Of a stretch of 20,746 nucleotides of DNA, positions 1 through 9,496 are shown one piece after another (positions within the stretch are counted from its first letter, which is position 1; the number at the start of each line of letters is the position of its first letter). The translations under genes and the position numbers were made by a program. Source of the stretch: Rhodospirillales bacterium (GTDB taxonomy: Bacteria; Pseudomonadota; Alphaproteobacteria; Acetobacterales; Acetobacteraceae); NCBI GenBank assembly GCA_018971905.1, contig JAGWZS010000012.1:1-20746 (forward strand), written 5' to 3'. Below the pieces are notes generated by a model that had not been told where the DNA came from, made no database searches, and was given only the letters and a program-made list of their open reading frames with translations.

Positions 1-5
1 ATCAT
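1..5 (-). CDS. First codon of a divergent gene running off the left edge
   Basis: The reverse strand reads ATG at positions 5-3, preceded by a strong Shine-Dalgarno GAGGAG at 18-13 with a 7-nt spacer. Only the start codon and two further bases lie in the window, so the product cannot be read. In several alphaproteobacteria ispDF neighbours dusB-ntrBC, so ispDF is a guess from family context and not something the sequence shows. The call rests on the ribosome binding site alone. Confidence 0.4.
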
Positions 6-12
6 GCCTCTT

Positions 13-18
13 CTCCTC
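13..18 (-). promoter_or_regulatory. Ribosome binding site GAGGAG for the divergent left-edge gene
   Basis: Forward CTCCTC reads GAGGAG on the reverse strand, 7 nt before an ATG. Its presence argues against the forward ATG at position 4 as the dusB start, because that codon would overlap the divergent gene's own start. Confidence 0.45.
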
Positions 19-129
19 AAATTACCGCGCCGGAATGCACGCAGGGCGGCATTATCGTCAATAACCCTCATTGCGCGGCGGGGCATTGGGATTTACTTTG
101 CCCAAATGATGAGCAGTGACATCTTCCCC

Positions 130-1164
130 ATGATCAAGCCGGTGATGATCGGCCAGGGCCCCCGGCAGGTGCGGCTGGAGCATCCGGTCATTCTCGCCCC
201 GCTTTCGGGCGTGACCGACCTGCCCTTCCGCGCCCTGGTAAAAGCGCAAGGTGCTGGCTTGGTGGTTTCAGAAATGATCGCCTCCTGGGCGATGGTACGG
301 GAGAACCGCAACACGCTGCGCATGGCGGAAGTGGTCTCGGCTGGCGGCCCGAATTCGGTGCAATTGGCCGGCTGCGACCCCGAGGCCATGGCCGAGGCCG
401 CGAAGATCGCGGTGGGGCTGGGGGCGGACCTTATCGATATCAATTTCGGCTGTCCGGTGAAAAAAGTGGCGATCGGGCAGCTCGCCGGGTCCTCATTGAT
501 GCGCGACGAGGCACTGGCCGGGCGCATTCTGGAAGCCACCGTGAGGGCGGTGGATGTACCAGTGACACTGAAAATGCGCATGGGCTGGGACCATAACAGC
601 CTGAACGCGCCCGATCTGGCCCGCATCGCGGAACAGGCTGGCATTAGCATGCTCACCGTGCATGGCCGCACCCGGCAGCAATTCTACGAAGGTGTGGCGA
701 ACTGGGACTTCATCGCCCAGGTAAAGGCCGCCACCGCCCTGCCGGTGATCGTGAACGGCGACATCACCAGCGAGCAGAAGGCCGCCGAAGCGCTGCGCCG
801 CTCAGGGGCGGATGGCGTGATGATCGGCCGTGGCGCCTATGGCCGCCCCTGGTTTTTGCAGCAGGTGATCGATTACCTCACCACCGGCAGTCTCACGGCG
901 GCGCCGTCTCTGGCCGAGCAAAAAGAGATTTTGCTGGGCCATTACCGCGCCATCCGCGCGCATTTCGGCGAACAGGCCGGCACCCGGCTGGGGCGCAAAC
1001 ACGTGGCCTGGTACAGCCAGGGGCTGCACAGCTCCGCCGGGTTCCGCGCGCAAATGAACCGGCTGGATAGCGGCGCGGCGGTGGAGGCGCTGATCCATCA
1101 ATTCTACGACCCGCTGATCGCCCAGGGGTTCGTGCGGCAAGATGAAGTGGCGCTGGCAGCATGA
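130..1164 (+). CDS. dusB: tRNA-dihydrouridine synthase DusB
   Basis: FMN-dependent enzyme that reduces uridine to dihydrouridine in the tRNA D-loop; cytosolic TIM barrel plus a C-terminal helical domain. Visible family motifs are the FMN-site start APLSGVTDLPFR, VSEMIASWAM, DINFGCPVKK carrying the catalytic Cys (C108 from this start), LKMRMGWD, VHGRTRQQFYEG, NGDI and MIGRGAYGRPWF. From the ATG at 130 it is 344 aa, near the usual 320-340. ATGs at 106 and 109 give slightly longer forms, and the frame is open back to 4, but homology begins just after MIKPVMIG. No candidate start has a good Shine-Dalgarno, so the exact start is uncertain. The stop overlaps the ntrB start by 4 nt (ATGA), giving the dusB-ntrB-ntrC order common in alphaproteobacteria. 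Confidence 0.93.
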   Translation: MIKPVMIGQGPRQVRLEHPVILAPLSGVTDLPFRALVKAQGAGLVVSEMIASWAMVRENRNTLRMAEVVSAGGPNSVQLAGCDPEAMAEAAKIAVGLGADLIDINFGCPVKKVAIGQLAGSSLMRDEALAGRILEATVRAVDVPVTLKMRMGWDHNSLNAPDLARIAEQAGISMLTVHGRTRQQFYEGVANWDFIAQVKAATALPVIVNGDITSEQKAAEALRRSGADGVMIGRGAYGRPWFLQQVIDYLTTGSLTAAPSLAEQKEILLGHYRAIRAHFGEQAGTRLGRKHVAWYSQGLHSSAGFRAQMNRLDSGAAVEALIHQFYDPLIAQGFVRQDEVALAA

Positions 1165-2303
1165 GCGGATTCAAGAAAGCGTTCAAAATTGTCCGCCGGA
1201 CCCCGCCTGAAAAGCGGGTCAGGCTCGACCCCGCGCAGATTCTGGAAACCCTGCCCATCGCCGTGGTGGTGCTGGATGATATGGATGTGGTCGCGGAGGT
1301 GAATTACGCGGCGGAGGAATTCTTCGGCGCCTCCAAAAGCATTCTGCAACACTCCAACCTTGGTGAGCTGCTGCCGGCGGACCATCCGGTGTTTCTGATG
1401 ATGGAACGCGCCCGCAGCGCCGGGGTGAGCATTGCCGAACATGACCTGGTGCTGGAAGGCCCGCGCATGGCCAGGCGCGGCTGCACCGTGCTGGCCACCC
1501 CCATGGACCAGCCCGGCTATGTGATGCTCACCTTCCAGGATGAATCCGCCGCCAAGGCGCTGGACCAGCAAATGTCCGCCCGCAATGCCGCGCGCTCCAT
1601 CACCGGCATGGCGGCCATTCTGGCGCATGAGGTAAAGAACCCGCTTTCGGGCATTCGGGGTGCCGCCCAGCTGCTGGAGCTCAACGCCGCCGCACAGGAC
1701 AAGGAGCTGGCCGTGCTCATCCGCGACGAGGCCGACCGCATCCGCGCCATGGTGGAGCGCATGGAAACCTTCGGCGAGAAAAATCTTGAGCGCCAGTCTG
1801 TGAATATTCACCGCGTGCTGGAGCATGTGCGCAAGCTGGCCAGCTCCGGCTTTGCCGCGCGGGTGAAATTTGTCGAGACCTATGACCCCTCCCTGCCGCA
1901 TGTGCTGGGAGACCGCGACCAGCTGATCCAGGTGCTGTTGAATCTGGTGAAGAACGCCGCCGAGGCAATTTCCGGCGGTGACAGGCAGGAGGGTGAAATT
2001 CATCTCACCACCGGCTTTCAGCATGGCGTCCGGCTTTCCGCCTCCGTCGGCCGCTCGCGCCCCAATCTGCCGCTGTTCGTCTCGGTGCGGGACAATGGCC
2101 CCGGCATTCCGGAAGATATCCGCCGGCATCTGTTCGAGCCCTTCGTTTCCACCAAGGCGGCGGGCTCGGGGCTGGGTCTTGCCTTGGTCGCGAAGATCAT
2201 CGCCGACCATGGCGGGCTGATCGATGTGGACACCCGCCCCGGCCGAACGGAATTCCGCATCCATCTGCCCGTTTATGAAGATCCCGAAGAAGGCGTGAAT
2301 TAA
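1161..2303 (+). CDS. ntrB: Nitrogen regulation sensor histidine kinase NtrB (GlnL)
   Basis: Cytosolic two-component kinase/phosphatase that phosphorylates NtrC under nitrogen limitation and is normally controlled by PII protein. 380 aa with no membrane segment. Residues about 25-130 form a PAS domain. The dimerisation/phospho-acceptor helix holds the H-box [16 protein letters not shown] with His156. The ATPase domain shows the N-box [10 protein letters not shown], the G1 box [10 protein letters not shown], the F-box LFEPFVSTK and the G2 box GSGLGLALV. All catalytic boxes look intact. Translation is probably coupled to dusB through the ATGA overlap, and ntrC starts 2 nt after the stop. It is separated from the membrane kinase NtrY further downstream by its lack of transmembrane and HAMP segments and by its position directly before ntrC. 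Confidence 0.95.
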   Translation: MSGFKKAFKIVRRTPPEKRVRLDPAQILETLPIAVVVLDDMDVVAEVNYAAEEFFGASKSILQHSNLGELLPADHPVFLMMERARSAGVSIAEHDLVLEGPRMARRGCTVLATPMDQPGYVMLTFQDESAAKALDQQMSARNAARSITGMAAILAHEVKNPLSGIRGAAQLLELNAAAQDKELAVLIRDEADRIRAMVERMETFGEKNLERQSVNIHRVLEHVRKLASSGFAARVKFVETYDPSLPHVLGDRDQLIQVLLNLVKNAAEAISGGDRQEGEIHLTTGFQHGVRLSASVGRSRPNLPLFVSVRDNGPGIPEDIRRHLFEPFVSTKAAGSGLGLALVAKIIADHGGLIDVDTRPGRTEFRIHLPVYEDPEEGVN

Positions 2304-2305
2304 GT

Positions 2306-3763
2306 ATGACGCTTCCCACCGTTCTCGTTGCCGACGACGACCGTTCGATCCGCACCGTGCTCACCCAGGCTCTGGGCCGGGCGGGGTATCAGGTGCGCAC
2401 CACCGCCTCCGCCGCCACGCTCTGGCGCTGGGTGGAAGATGGCGAAGGCGATGTCGCCATCACCGATGTTATCATGCCGGATGAAAACGGGCTGGATCTG
2501 ATCCCACGCATCCGCCGTATCCGCCCGGAACTGCCGGTGATCGTGATGAGCGCGCAAAGCACGCTGACCACCGCGGTGCAGGCCACCCAGCGCGGCGCGT
2601 TCGAATATCTGCCCAAACCGTTCGACCTTGCCGACCTGCTGGCTGTGGTGGACCGGGCGCTGAAGCAGCCCATGGCCATGGCGGCGCAGGCGCAGGCGCC
2701 AAAACCCGCCTCTGACGAGCAGATGCCGCTGATCGGCCGCAGCCCGGCGATGCAGGAAATCTACCGGGTGATCGCGCGGCTCACCACCACCGACCTCACC
2801 GTGATGATCAATGGCGAATCCGGTGCCGGCAAGGAGCTGGTGGCCAGGGCGTTGCACGATTATGGCCGCCGCCGCTCCGGCCCGTTCGTGGCCATCAACA
2901 TGGCCGCCATCCCGCGCGAGCTGATCGAGAGCGAGCTGTTTGGCCATGAGCGCGGCGCCTTCACCGGTGCCACCAACCGGCATACCGGGCGCTTTGAGCA
3001 GGCGGCGGGCGGCACGCTGTTTCTGGATGAAATTGGCGACATGCCGCCGGAAGCGCAAACCCGCCTGCTGCGCGTGTTGCAGGAAGGCGAGTTTCTGCCC
3101 GTGGGCGGGCGCCAGCCCATCCGCGCCAATGCGCGCATTGTGGCGGCCACCCACCGGGATTTGCGCGCCCTCATCCGCTCCGGCCAGTTCCGCGAGGATC
3201 TGTTCTACCGGCTCAACGTCGTGCCCATAAGGCTGCCGCCCCTGCGTGAACGCCCGGACGATATCCCCGTGCTGGCGCAGCATTTTCTGAACAAGGCACA
3301 AGCCGAGGGGCTGCCCGCGAAATCCATCGACCCCGCCGCCATGGCGCTGCTCTCCGCCCACCGCTGGCCGGGCAATGTGCGCGAGCTGGAGAATGTGATC
3401 CGCCGTCTCGCCGCCCTGGTGCCGCAGCCCGTCATCACGAATGAGATCATCGCCCAGGAACTGGCCGATTACACCCCGGTGGAAGAGCCCAGAACCACAG
3501 CCACCGGCGAGGAGGGCGACAATATGGCCAGCGTGGTGGAGCGCCACATTACCCGGCTGCTGGCCAGCTTGCGTGAATCCGGCGAGGAAGGCGTGCTGTA
3601 TGAACGCGCCCTGGCCGAGCTGGAACGTCCGCTCATCCGCATGACCCTGACCGAAACCAGAGGCAACCAGATTCGCGCCGCGGCGCTGCTTGGCCTCAAC
3701 CGCAACACGCTGCGCAAGAAAATCCGCGAGCATGGTATCGGCGTGCAGCGCCGAGTGGGATGA
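2306..3763 (+). CDS. ntrC: Nitrogen regulation response regulator NtrC (GlnG)
   Basis: Sigma-54-dependent enhancer-binding activator of nitrogen-assimilation genes, phosphorylated by NtrB. 485 aa in the standard three-domain order. The receiver (about 5-120) has the acidic pair DDD near the start, phospho-acceptor Asp54 in [11 protein letters not shown], and the conserved Lys in LPKPF. The AAA+ domain (about 145-380) has Walker A GESGAGKE (170-177), a complete GAFTGA sigma-54 contact loop (217-222), Walker [13 protein letters not shown] and the R-finger region [19 protein letters not shown] Fis-type helix-turn-helix closes the protein ([20 protein letters not shown]). It starts 2 nt after ntrB and overlaps ntrY by 4 nt. 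The intact GAFTGA loop contrasts with the NtrX paralogue in the same operon. Confidence 0.96.
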   Translation: MTLPTVLVADDDRSIRTVLTQALGRAGYQVRTTASAATLWRWVEDGEGDVAITDVIMPDENGLDLIPRIRRIRPELPVIVMSAQSTLTTAVQATQRGAFEYLPKPFDLADLLAVVDRALKQPMAMAAQAQAPKPASDEQMPLIGRSPAMQEIYRVIARLTTTDLTVMINGESGAGKELVARALHDYGRRRSGPFVAINMAAIPRELIESELFGHERGAFTGATNRHTGRFEQAAGGTLFLDEIGDMPPEAQTRLLRVLQEGEFLPVGGRQPIRANARIVAATHRDLRALIRSGQFREDLFYRLNVVPIRLPPLRERPDDIPVLAQHFLNKAQAEGLPAKSIDPAAMALLSAHRWPGNVRELENVIRRLAALVPQPVITNEIIAQELADYTPVEEPRTTATGEEGDNMASVVERHITRLLASLRESGEEGVLYERALAELERPLIRMTLTETRGNQIRAAALLGLNRNTLRKKIREHGIGVQRRVG

Positions 3764-5991
3764 GCGGCCGCCTGCCCATGGCGGAAAAACCGCAAGCTCG
3801 CTCCCGGCTTGCCTGGGCCGCGGATTTGATGCTGGGCCGGGTGGCAACCCTGCTTGTTGCCTCCGCCGCGCTGGCGCTGGGCATTCTCACCTTCGCCCTG
3901 CTGGCGGGGCGGGTGCGTATGCCCATGTATTCGGGTGGCACGGTCGCCCTTATTTTCGCGGATTTCGCGGCGCTGCTGCTGCTCATCCTGGTGCTGGCCG
4001 GGCGGGTGGTGCGGGTGGTGCTGGAGCACCGGCGCGGTGCCGCCGGGGCCAGGCTGCATGTGCGGCTGGTGCTGCTGTTTGGTGGCGTGGCGGCGGTGCC
4101 CGCCGTGCTGGTGGCCGTCTTCGCCATTGTGTTCTTCAATTTTGGCATCCAGGCCTGGTTCAACAACCGCGTGCAAACCGCACTGGCGGAAAGCAACCAG
4201 GTGGCCCAGGGCTACCTGACCGAGCATGAGAACGACATCCGGCTCGACGCGCTGGCGATGGCGAATGACCTGTCTCAGGCGGGGTCTGTGTTTTTTGGCA
4301 ACCCCAATGAATTCGCCTCGTATCTGGTCACCCAGACCTCCGTGCGCGGCCTGACCCAGGCGGTGATCTTCGACCCGCTGAGCGGACAGGTGGTTGCCTC
4401 GGCCGGGTTGTTCGCCGGCATTGCCGCCAGTATTCCGGACCATAACGCCATCGCCGAGGCCAATAACGGGCAAGTGCCGGTGATCAGCCCGCCGGGCAGC
4501 ACGGTGGAGCAGGCGGTCATCAAGCTCGACATCACGCCGCCCTTGATGCTGATGGTGGAAAAACCGGTCGACCCCGCCATTCTGGACCATGTGAATCGGA
4601 CCAAGCAGGCCGTTGCGGAATATCAGCGCCTGGCCAAGAACCGCTCACAGCTGGAGGTCTCCTTCGCGCTCATCATCGCGGTGCTGACGCTGCTGGTGCT
4701 CTCCGCCCTTATCGGCTTTGGCCTCGTCATCGCCAACCAGATCGCCAAACCGCTGGGGCATTTGATCCGCGCGGCCGAAACCGTGAGCGAGGGCGATTTG
4801 GATGTGCGCGTGCCAGAGCGCGCCACGGGCGATGAGATGGAAGGGCTCTCGCGCGCCTTCAACCGCATGACCGCGCAGCTTGCCGCCCAGCGCGGCGAAT
4901 TGCTGGACGTGAACAACCAGCTGGACGAACGGCGGCGCTTCACCGAAACGGTGCTGGCCGGCGTTTCCGCCGGTGTCATCGGGCTGGACGCGCAGGGGCG
5001 GATCGAGCTGCCCAACCGCGCGGCATCTGAGCTGCTGCAACTCGCCCTGCTGCCCCGTATTGGCCAGAATTTGGCCGATGTGGTGCCGGAATTCTCCGCC
5101 CTCATGCGCAATGTGATGGCCAACCCCGAACGCCCCGCCACGGCGCAGATAGAACACGGCACCGGCGCCGCCAAACGCGTGCTGCTGGTGCGAATCGGCG
5201 CCGAGATGAAGGAAGGCGTCGCGGATGGGTTTATCGTGACCTTCGATAACGTGACGGAGCTGATGTCCGCCCAGCGTAAGGCCGCCTGGGCGGATGTGGC
5301 GCGGCGCATCGCGCATGAAATCAAAAACCCGCTCACCCCCATCCAGCTTTCCGCCGAGCGGCTGAAGCGCCGCTTCGCCAAGGAGATCACCTCCGACCCG
5401 GAAAGCTTCACCCAATGCGCCGAAACCATCGTGCGCCATGTGGGCGATATCGGCCGGATGGTGGATGAATTTTCTTCCTTCGCACGGATGCCTCAGCCGG
5501 TGATGCGCCCGGAAAGCCTGGAGCGGCTGGCACGGGAGGCCATGGTGCTGCAACGCGTGGCCAAACGGGATATCGAGTGGAGTGTTGAGATCGACACCCC
5601 CTTGCGCGCCCTGTGCGACCGGCGGCAAATTGGCCAGGCACTCACCAACCTGCTGCAAAACGCCGCGGATGCGGTGGAAATGCGCGAAGGTGCCCGCCAC
5701 ATAACCCTGCGCCTGCATAAAGAGGGCGACATGGCGCGTTTGAGCGTGACCGATGACGGCATCGGCCTGCCGGAGGCAGGACGCGACCGGCTGACTGAAC
5801 CTTATGTGACCCATAAGCCGAAAGGCACCGGGCTGGGGCTTGCCATTGTCGCCAAGATCATGGAGGACCATGGCGGGCGGCTTGAACTGAAAACGGCACC
5901 GGGAGGAACCGGCGCTGAAGTATCTCTGATTTTGCCGGCATTGCCGGAGGATGCCATGCTGGAGGAAGCGAAGGAGTTGCCTGCCCGATGA
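3760..5991 (+). CDS. ntrY: Membrane sensor histidine kinase NtrY
   Basis: Inner-membrane kinase of the NtrY/NtrX system, linked in other alphaproteobacteria to nitrogen metabolism, redox state and envelope properties. 743 aa. Three N-terminal membrane segments (about 28-50, 57-85, 103-130) precede a periplasmic region of about 165 residues, and a fourth segment (about 300-325) leads into HAMP (about 326-380). A PAS-like domain (about 395-500), the H-box [20 protein letters not shown] with His519, the N-box [13 protein letters not shown], the G1 box [10 protein letters not shown] and the G2 box GTGLGLAIV follow. This is the usual NtrY architecture and length. The start codon overlaps the ntrC stop (ATGA); an in-frame ATG 18 nt later is an alternative. 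The end overlaps ntrX in the same way, implying coupled translation of sensor and regulator. Confidence 0.95.
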   Translation: MSGRLPMAEKPQARSRLAWAADLMLGRVATLLVASAALALGILTFALLAGRVRMPMYSGGTVALIFADFAALLLLILVLAGRVVRVVLEHRRGAAGARLHVRLVLLFGGVAAVPAVLVAVFAIVFFNFGIQAWFNNRVQTALAESNQVAQGYLTEHENDIRLDALAMANDLSQAGSVFFGNPNEFASYLVTQTSVRGLTQAVIFDPLSGQVVASAGLFAGIAASIPDHNAIAEANNGQVPVISPPGSTVEQAVIKLDITPPLMLMVEKPVDPAILDHVNRTKQAVAEYQRLAKNRSQLEVSFALIIAVLTLLVLSALIGFGLVIANQIAKPLGHLIRAAETVSEGDLDVRVPERATGDEMEGLSRAFNRMTAQLAAQRGELLDVNNQLDERRRFTETVLAGVSAGVIGLDAQGRIELPNRAASELLQLALLPRIGQNLADVVPEFSALMRNVMANPERPATAQIEHGTGAAKRVLLVRIGAEMKEGVADGFIVTFDNVTELMSAQRKAAWADVARRIAHEIKNPLTPIQLSAERLKRRFAKEITSDPESFTQCAETIVRHVGDIGRMVDEFSSFARMPQPVMRPESLERLAREAMVLQRVAKRDIEWSVEIDTPLRALCDRRQIGQALTNLLQNAADAVEMREGARHITLRLHKEGDMARLSVTDDGIGLPEAGRDRLTEPYVTHKPKGTGLGLAIVAKIMEDHGGRLELKTAPGGTGAEVSLILPALPEDAMLEEAKELPAR

Positions 5992-7373
5992 CCGAGATTC
6001 TGATCGTGGATGACGAGCCGGATATCCGGCTGCTGGTCGAAGCGATTCTCAAGGATGAGGGGTATGAGGCCCGCTGCGCCGGCACCTCGGATGAGGCGCT
6101 GGCTGCCTATCGCGCGCGCCGTCCGTCCCTCGTGCTGCTCGATGTCTGGCTGCAGGGCTCCAAGCTGGATGGAATCGGGATTCTGGACGTGCTGCACCAG
6201 GAGGTGCCGCGCGTGCCCGTCATCATGTTCTCCGGCCATGGCACCATCGAAACCGCGGTTGCCGCCATTCAGCGCGGCGCCTATGACTTCATCGAGAAGC
6301 CCTTCAACTCAGACCGGCTGCTGCTGCTGGTGAAACGCGCGCTGGAGGCCGCCAAGCTGGAGCGTGAGAACGCCGAGCTGCGCCTGCGCGTGGGCAGCGA
6401 CAGCAACCTCACCGGCGAGGGCCATGGCATCGCGTCCTTGCGCAATGCGGTGGAAAAAGTGGCCCCCACCGGCTCGCGCGTGCTCATCTCCGGCCCGCCT
6501 GGTGCTGGCAAGGAAGTGGTGGCACGGATGATCCACGCCAAATCCCGCCGCGCGGACGGGCCGTTCGTGGTAATGAACTGCGCAATTCTGGCGCCGGAGA
6601 AGTTCGAGGCGGAGCTGTTCGGCACCGAGGCAACGGCAGAGGCGCCGCGCAAGCCGGGCGTGCTGGAACGCGCCCATGGCGGCACCCTGCTGCTGGATGA
6701 AGTGTCCGAACTGCCGCTGGAGATGCAAAGCAAAATCGCCCGCGTGCTGCAGGACCAAAGCTTCGAGCGCGTGGGCGGCACCACACGGGTGAAGGTGGAT
6801 ATCCGCGTGCTCGCCACCACGGCGAAGGATCTGCAGGCCGAGATCGCGGAAGGCCGTTTCCGGGAAGATTTATATTACCGGCTTTCCGTGGTGCCGCTGC
6901 GCGTACCGGCCTTAAAGGAACGGCGCGAGGATATTCCCGCCCTGGCCAGCCAGTTTCTCAGCCACGCGGCGGAAATCTCCGGCCTGCCCGCGCGCAGCCT
7001 GGCCTCAGACGCCGTGGCCGCCCTGCAGGCGCATGACTGGCCCGGAAACGTACGCCAGCTGCGCAACGTGATGGACTGGCTGATGATCATGCGCTCCGGC
7101 GAGCCGGGCGAGCTGTTCCATGCCGAGCATCTGCCAACCGAGCTTGCCGCCCATGCCCCCCGCGCCCTGGCGATAGACCCGGCGGCAGACGTGATGGCGC
7201 TGCCCCTGCGCGAGGCGCGGGATGTGTTCGAGACGCAATATCTCCAGGCGCAGCTGCTGCGCTTTGGCGGCAACATCTCGCGCACGGCGAATTTCGTGGG
7301 CATGGAGCGCAGCGCGCTGCACCGCAAGCTGAAGCAGCTTGGTATCGGCGCCGCCGAGGACAAAGTCGCCTGA
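5988..7373 (+). CDS. ntrX: Response regulator NtrX (NtrC family without GAFTGA)
   Basis: Partner of NtrY. 461 aa with receiver, AAA+ and Fis-type DNA-binding domains. The receiver has DDEPD, phospho-acceptor Asp52 (VLLDVWLQ) and the conserved Lys in EKPF. The AAA+ domain keeps Walker A SGPPGAGKE and Walker B GGTLLLDEVSEL. The stretch after ELFG (about 208-225, ELFGTEATAEAPRKPG) has no GAFTGA loop, so the protein should not remodel sigma-54 polymerase. This is the known state of alphaproteobacterial NtrX, which is thought to act with sigma-70. The C-terminal helix-turn-helix is NISRTANFVGMERSALHRKL. The stop lies 1 nt from the stop of the convergent kinase gene. hfq/hflX, which often follow ntrX in related bacteria, are not here. 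Confidence 0.94.
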   Translation: MTEILIVDDEPDIRLLVEAILKDEGYEARCAGTSDEALAAYRARRPSLVLLDVWLQGSKLDGIGILDVLHQEVPRVPVIMFSGHGTIETAVAAIQRGAYDFIEKPFNSDRLLLLVKRALEAAKLERENAELRLRVGSDSNLTGEGHGIASLRNAVEKVAPTGSRVLISGPPGAGKEVVARMIHAKSRRADGPFVVMNCAILAPEKFEAELFGTEATAEAPRKPGVLERAHGGTLLLDEVSELPLEMQSKIARVLQDQSFERVGGTTRVKVDIRVLATTAKDLQAEIAEGRFREDLYYRLSVVPLRVPALKERREDIPALASQFLSHAAEISGLPARSLASDAVAALQAHDWPGNVRQLRNVMDWLMIMRSGEPGELFHAEHLPTELAAHAPRALAIDPAADVMALPLREARDVFETQYLQAQLLRFGGNISRTANFVGMERSALHRKLKQLGIGAAEDKVA

Positions 7374-7374
7374 T

Positions 7375-8793
7375 CTAATTTTTATGGGCGGGAATTGAAA
7401 TAACCGCGCGCAGGCCGGGGTGGTTGTCGTGCAGATGCAGCGTGCCGTTATGCAGCTGCGCCACGGCCATCACCAGCGCCAGCCCCAGCCCTGAGCCTTC
7501 GGTGTTGCGCGCGGCCTCGGCGCGGTAGAAGCGTTCGGTCGCCCGCGCCCTGTCCTGCTCGGCAATGCCGGGCCCACGGTCCGCCACCACAATCTGCACC
7601 ACCCCATCAGCCACCCTGGCGGAGAAATTGATGACGGTAAGCGATTCCGAAAATTTCAGCGCATTATCGAGCAGATTGACAACCGCCTGCTGAATCAAAT
7701 TGCGGTCTGCCCATACCGGTAGTGGCTTCGCGATGTCGGTATGCAGCACAATCTGCTTTTCCTCGGCCACGGCGCGGTAAAGCTCATCCATATCCTCCAG
7801 CACGGGCGCCAGATCGATGACCGCGAAAGCCGCGCGGCGCGAACCCGCCTCGATCTCCGAAATCCGCAACAACGCCTCGAACACCGAGACAATCCCATCC
7901 AGATCCTGCGTCGCCCGGTCAATCGCCGCCTGCATCTCTTCCTTGGTGCTGGCGTGCAGCGCCGCATCCTCCAGCCGACTGCGCGCGCGCGTAACCGGTG
8001 TGCGCAGATCATGCGCGATGGCGTTGGAAACCTGCCGCACGCCATCCATCAATCTGGCGATACGGTCCAGCATCTCGTTGATGTTGATGGCCAGTTCATC
8101 GAACTCGTCGCCCACACCGCTCACCGGCACGCGGCGGGAAATATCGCCCCGGGCGATGGCGCTGGTGGTGGCGGAAATATCCCGAATGGTGCGCCGGAAC
8201 AGCGAGCGGATAAGCAACGCGCCCAAAACCCCCAGGGCGATCATCAGGCTCACCGCCCAGATCAGCCCGGCCCGCAGCACGTTGCGCAGCTCCAGCCGGG
8301 CGCGCACATCCCGCCCCACCAGCAGTTTCATCCCGCCTGGCACCGGCGCAACCTTTAACAGCGCAACCGAGGCCACGCCCTGGCGCGTCACCGGCAGTTC
8401 GTACCAGATATTGTCCTGGGTCAGGCCGCTGGGCCAGCGGTCGAGGTTGCCCGCCAATATCTGGCCGGTGGCGTCCACGAGCAGATAAATCCCATCCGGG
8501 TCGGATTCGTTGCTCAACCGGTCATGAATGGCCGCTTCGAGCGATGGCAGGCCGCCAAGCTCCTGATGCTCCAGCAGGGTCTGGGAATCGTTATTAATGG
8601 CGTTCTGCACCTGGTGCTGAAGCAGCCCCAGCGTGGAATACCAAAGTGCGACCGCCAGCACGAAGGCGGATATGCCGAACACCGCCGCATAAACCAGGGC
8701 AAAACGCACCCCGGCGGAGCGAAACAAGACCGCCCGCCTGCGCCCTGCGGCGGGCACGGACGGGCGGGCGGAAGATGGCCTATGGCTGGCCAT
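7375..8793 (-). CDS. Sensor histidine kinase of an OmpR-type two-component system
   Basis: Inner-membrane kinase, 472 aa. A basic N-terminus precedes TM1 (about 30-52). A periplasmic sensor region of about 120 residues follows, with no recognised ligand-binding domain. TM2 (about 174-196) leads to HAMP (about 197-248), then HisKA with the H-box AIAHDLRTPVTRARSRLED (His261). The ATPase domain has the N-box VVNLLDNALKFSE, the G1 box DRGPGIAEQD, the F-box ATERFYRAE and the G2 box GSGLGLALV. It is the third gene of the - strand operon, 17 nt after the response regulator, which is its evident partner. The signal sensed is unknown; the linked periplasmic protease suggests an envelope signal. I do not recognise it confidently enough for a gene name. 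Confidence 0.88.
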   Translation of the reverse strand: MASHRPSSARPSVPAAGRRRAVLFRSAGVRFALVYAAVFGISAFVLAVALWYSTLGLLQHQVQNAINNDSQTLLEHQELGGLPSLEAAIHDRLSNESDPDGIYLLVDATGQILAGNLDRWPSGLTQDNIWYELPVTRQGVASVALLKVAPVPGGMKLLVGRDVRARLELRNVLRAGLIWAVSLMIALGVLGALLIRSLFRRTIRDISATTSAIARGDISRRVPVSGVGDEFDELAININEMLDRIARLMDGVRQVSNAIAHDLRTPVTRARSRLEDAALHASTKEEMQAAIDRATQDLDGIVSVFEALLRISEIEAGSRRAAFAVIDLAPVLEDMDELYRAVAEEKQIVLHTDIAKPLPVWADRNLIQQAVVNLLDNALKFSESLTVINFSARVADGVVQIVVADRGPGIAEQDRARATERFYRAEAARNTEGSGLGLALVMAVAQLHNGTLHLHDNHPGLRAVISIPAHKN

Positions 8794-8810
8794 TGGCTTG
8801 CCGGGCGGCC

Positions 8811-9494
8811 TTAAGCGTCTTCCGCGCGCAACATGTAGCCGGCATTGCGGACTGTATGCAGCAGCGAGGTCCCGAACGGTTTGTCGATCTTCTGGCGCAA
8901 CCGCGAAATATGCACATCGATCACGTTGGTTTGCGGGTCAAAATGATAGTCCCACACGCCCTCCAGCAACATGGTGCGGGTAACCACCTGCCCGGCATGG
9001 CGCATCAGATACTCCAGCAGCCGGAATTCCCGCGGCTGCAAATCGATCTTCTGTGCTCCGCGGCGCACGGAACGGGAAAGCAGATCCATTTCCAGGTCTC
9101 CCACCTGCAGGCGGGTGGCCGGGCCGTCGCTCTTGCCGCGGCGGGTAAGGGCTTCCACCCGCGCCAGCAGCTCCGCGAAGGCAAAGGGCTTGGTGAGGTA
9201 ATCGTCCCCGCCCGCCTTCAGCCCCTTCACCCGGTCGTCCACCTGGCCAAGGGCGGAGAGAAACAGCACCGGCGTGGCGTTGTCCTGTCCGCGCAATGTC
9301 TCCAGCAGGCGCAAACCGTCGATGCCGCCGGGCAGCATACGGTCCAGGATGATGGCATCGAAATTTTCAGAGGCGGCCAGGAACAGGCCGTCACGCCCGT
9401 TATCGGCATGTTCCACCGTGTGCCCGGCTTCACGCAGGCCCTTCAGAACAAACCCCGCCACATCCTTGTCGTCCTCAACGACGAGTATCCGCAT
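8811..9494 (-). CDS. OmpR/PhoB-family response regulator
   Basis: DNA-binding regulator of 227 aa. The receiver domain (1-120) shows acidic residues E7-D8-D9, phospho-acceptor Asp51 in ILDRMLPGGIDG, the switch residue Ser in LFLSALG and the conserved Lys in YLTKPFAF. The C-terminal winged helix (about 128-224) has the family pattern LQPREFRLLEYLMRHAG, then VWDYHFDPQTNVIDVHISRLRQKID and a final VRNAGYMLR, typical of the PmrA/QseB/CusR branch. A Shine-Dalgarno GGGGAG 5 nt before the ATG lies across the 3' end of the upstream protease gene, which stops 2 nt before this start, so the two are almost certainly translationally coupled. Target genes are unknown; the porin and lipoprotein nearby are plausible but untested. 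Confidence 0.92.
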   Translation of the reverse strand: MRILVVEDDKDVAGFVLKGLREAGHTVEHADNGRDGLFLAASENFDAIILDRMLPGGIDGLRLLETLRGQDNATPVLFLSALGQVDDRVKGLKAGGDDYLTKPFAFAELLARVEALTRRGKSDGPATRLQVGDLEMDLLSRSVRRGAQKIDLQPREFRLLEYLMRHAGQVVTRTMLLEGVWDYHFDPQTNVIDVHISRLRQKIDKPFGTSLLHTVRNAGYMLRAEDA

Positions 9495-9496
9495 TT

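Noticed and set aside
4..129. Longest form of DusB starting at the ATG at position 4
   Set aside because: The first 40 residues are unlike DusB, no ribosome binding site precedes it, and the codon would overlap a well-supported divergent start.
2300..3847. Long reverse-strand open frame of 515 codons opposite ntrC
   Set aside because: It is antisense to a complete, motif-rich ntrC and has the low-complexity His/Gly/Arg/Ala make-up of shadow frames in GC-rich DNA.
6610..6662. NtrX missing GAFTGA because of a frameshift or mutation
   Set aside because: The frame is continuous with Walker A and B intact, and absence of GAFTGA is the known state of alphaproteobacterial NtrX.
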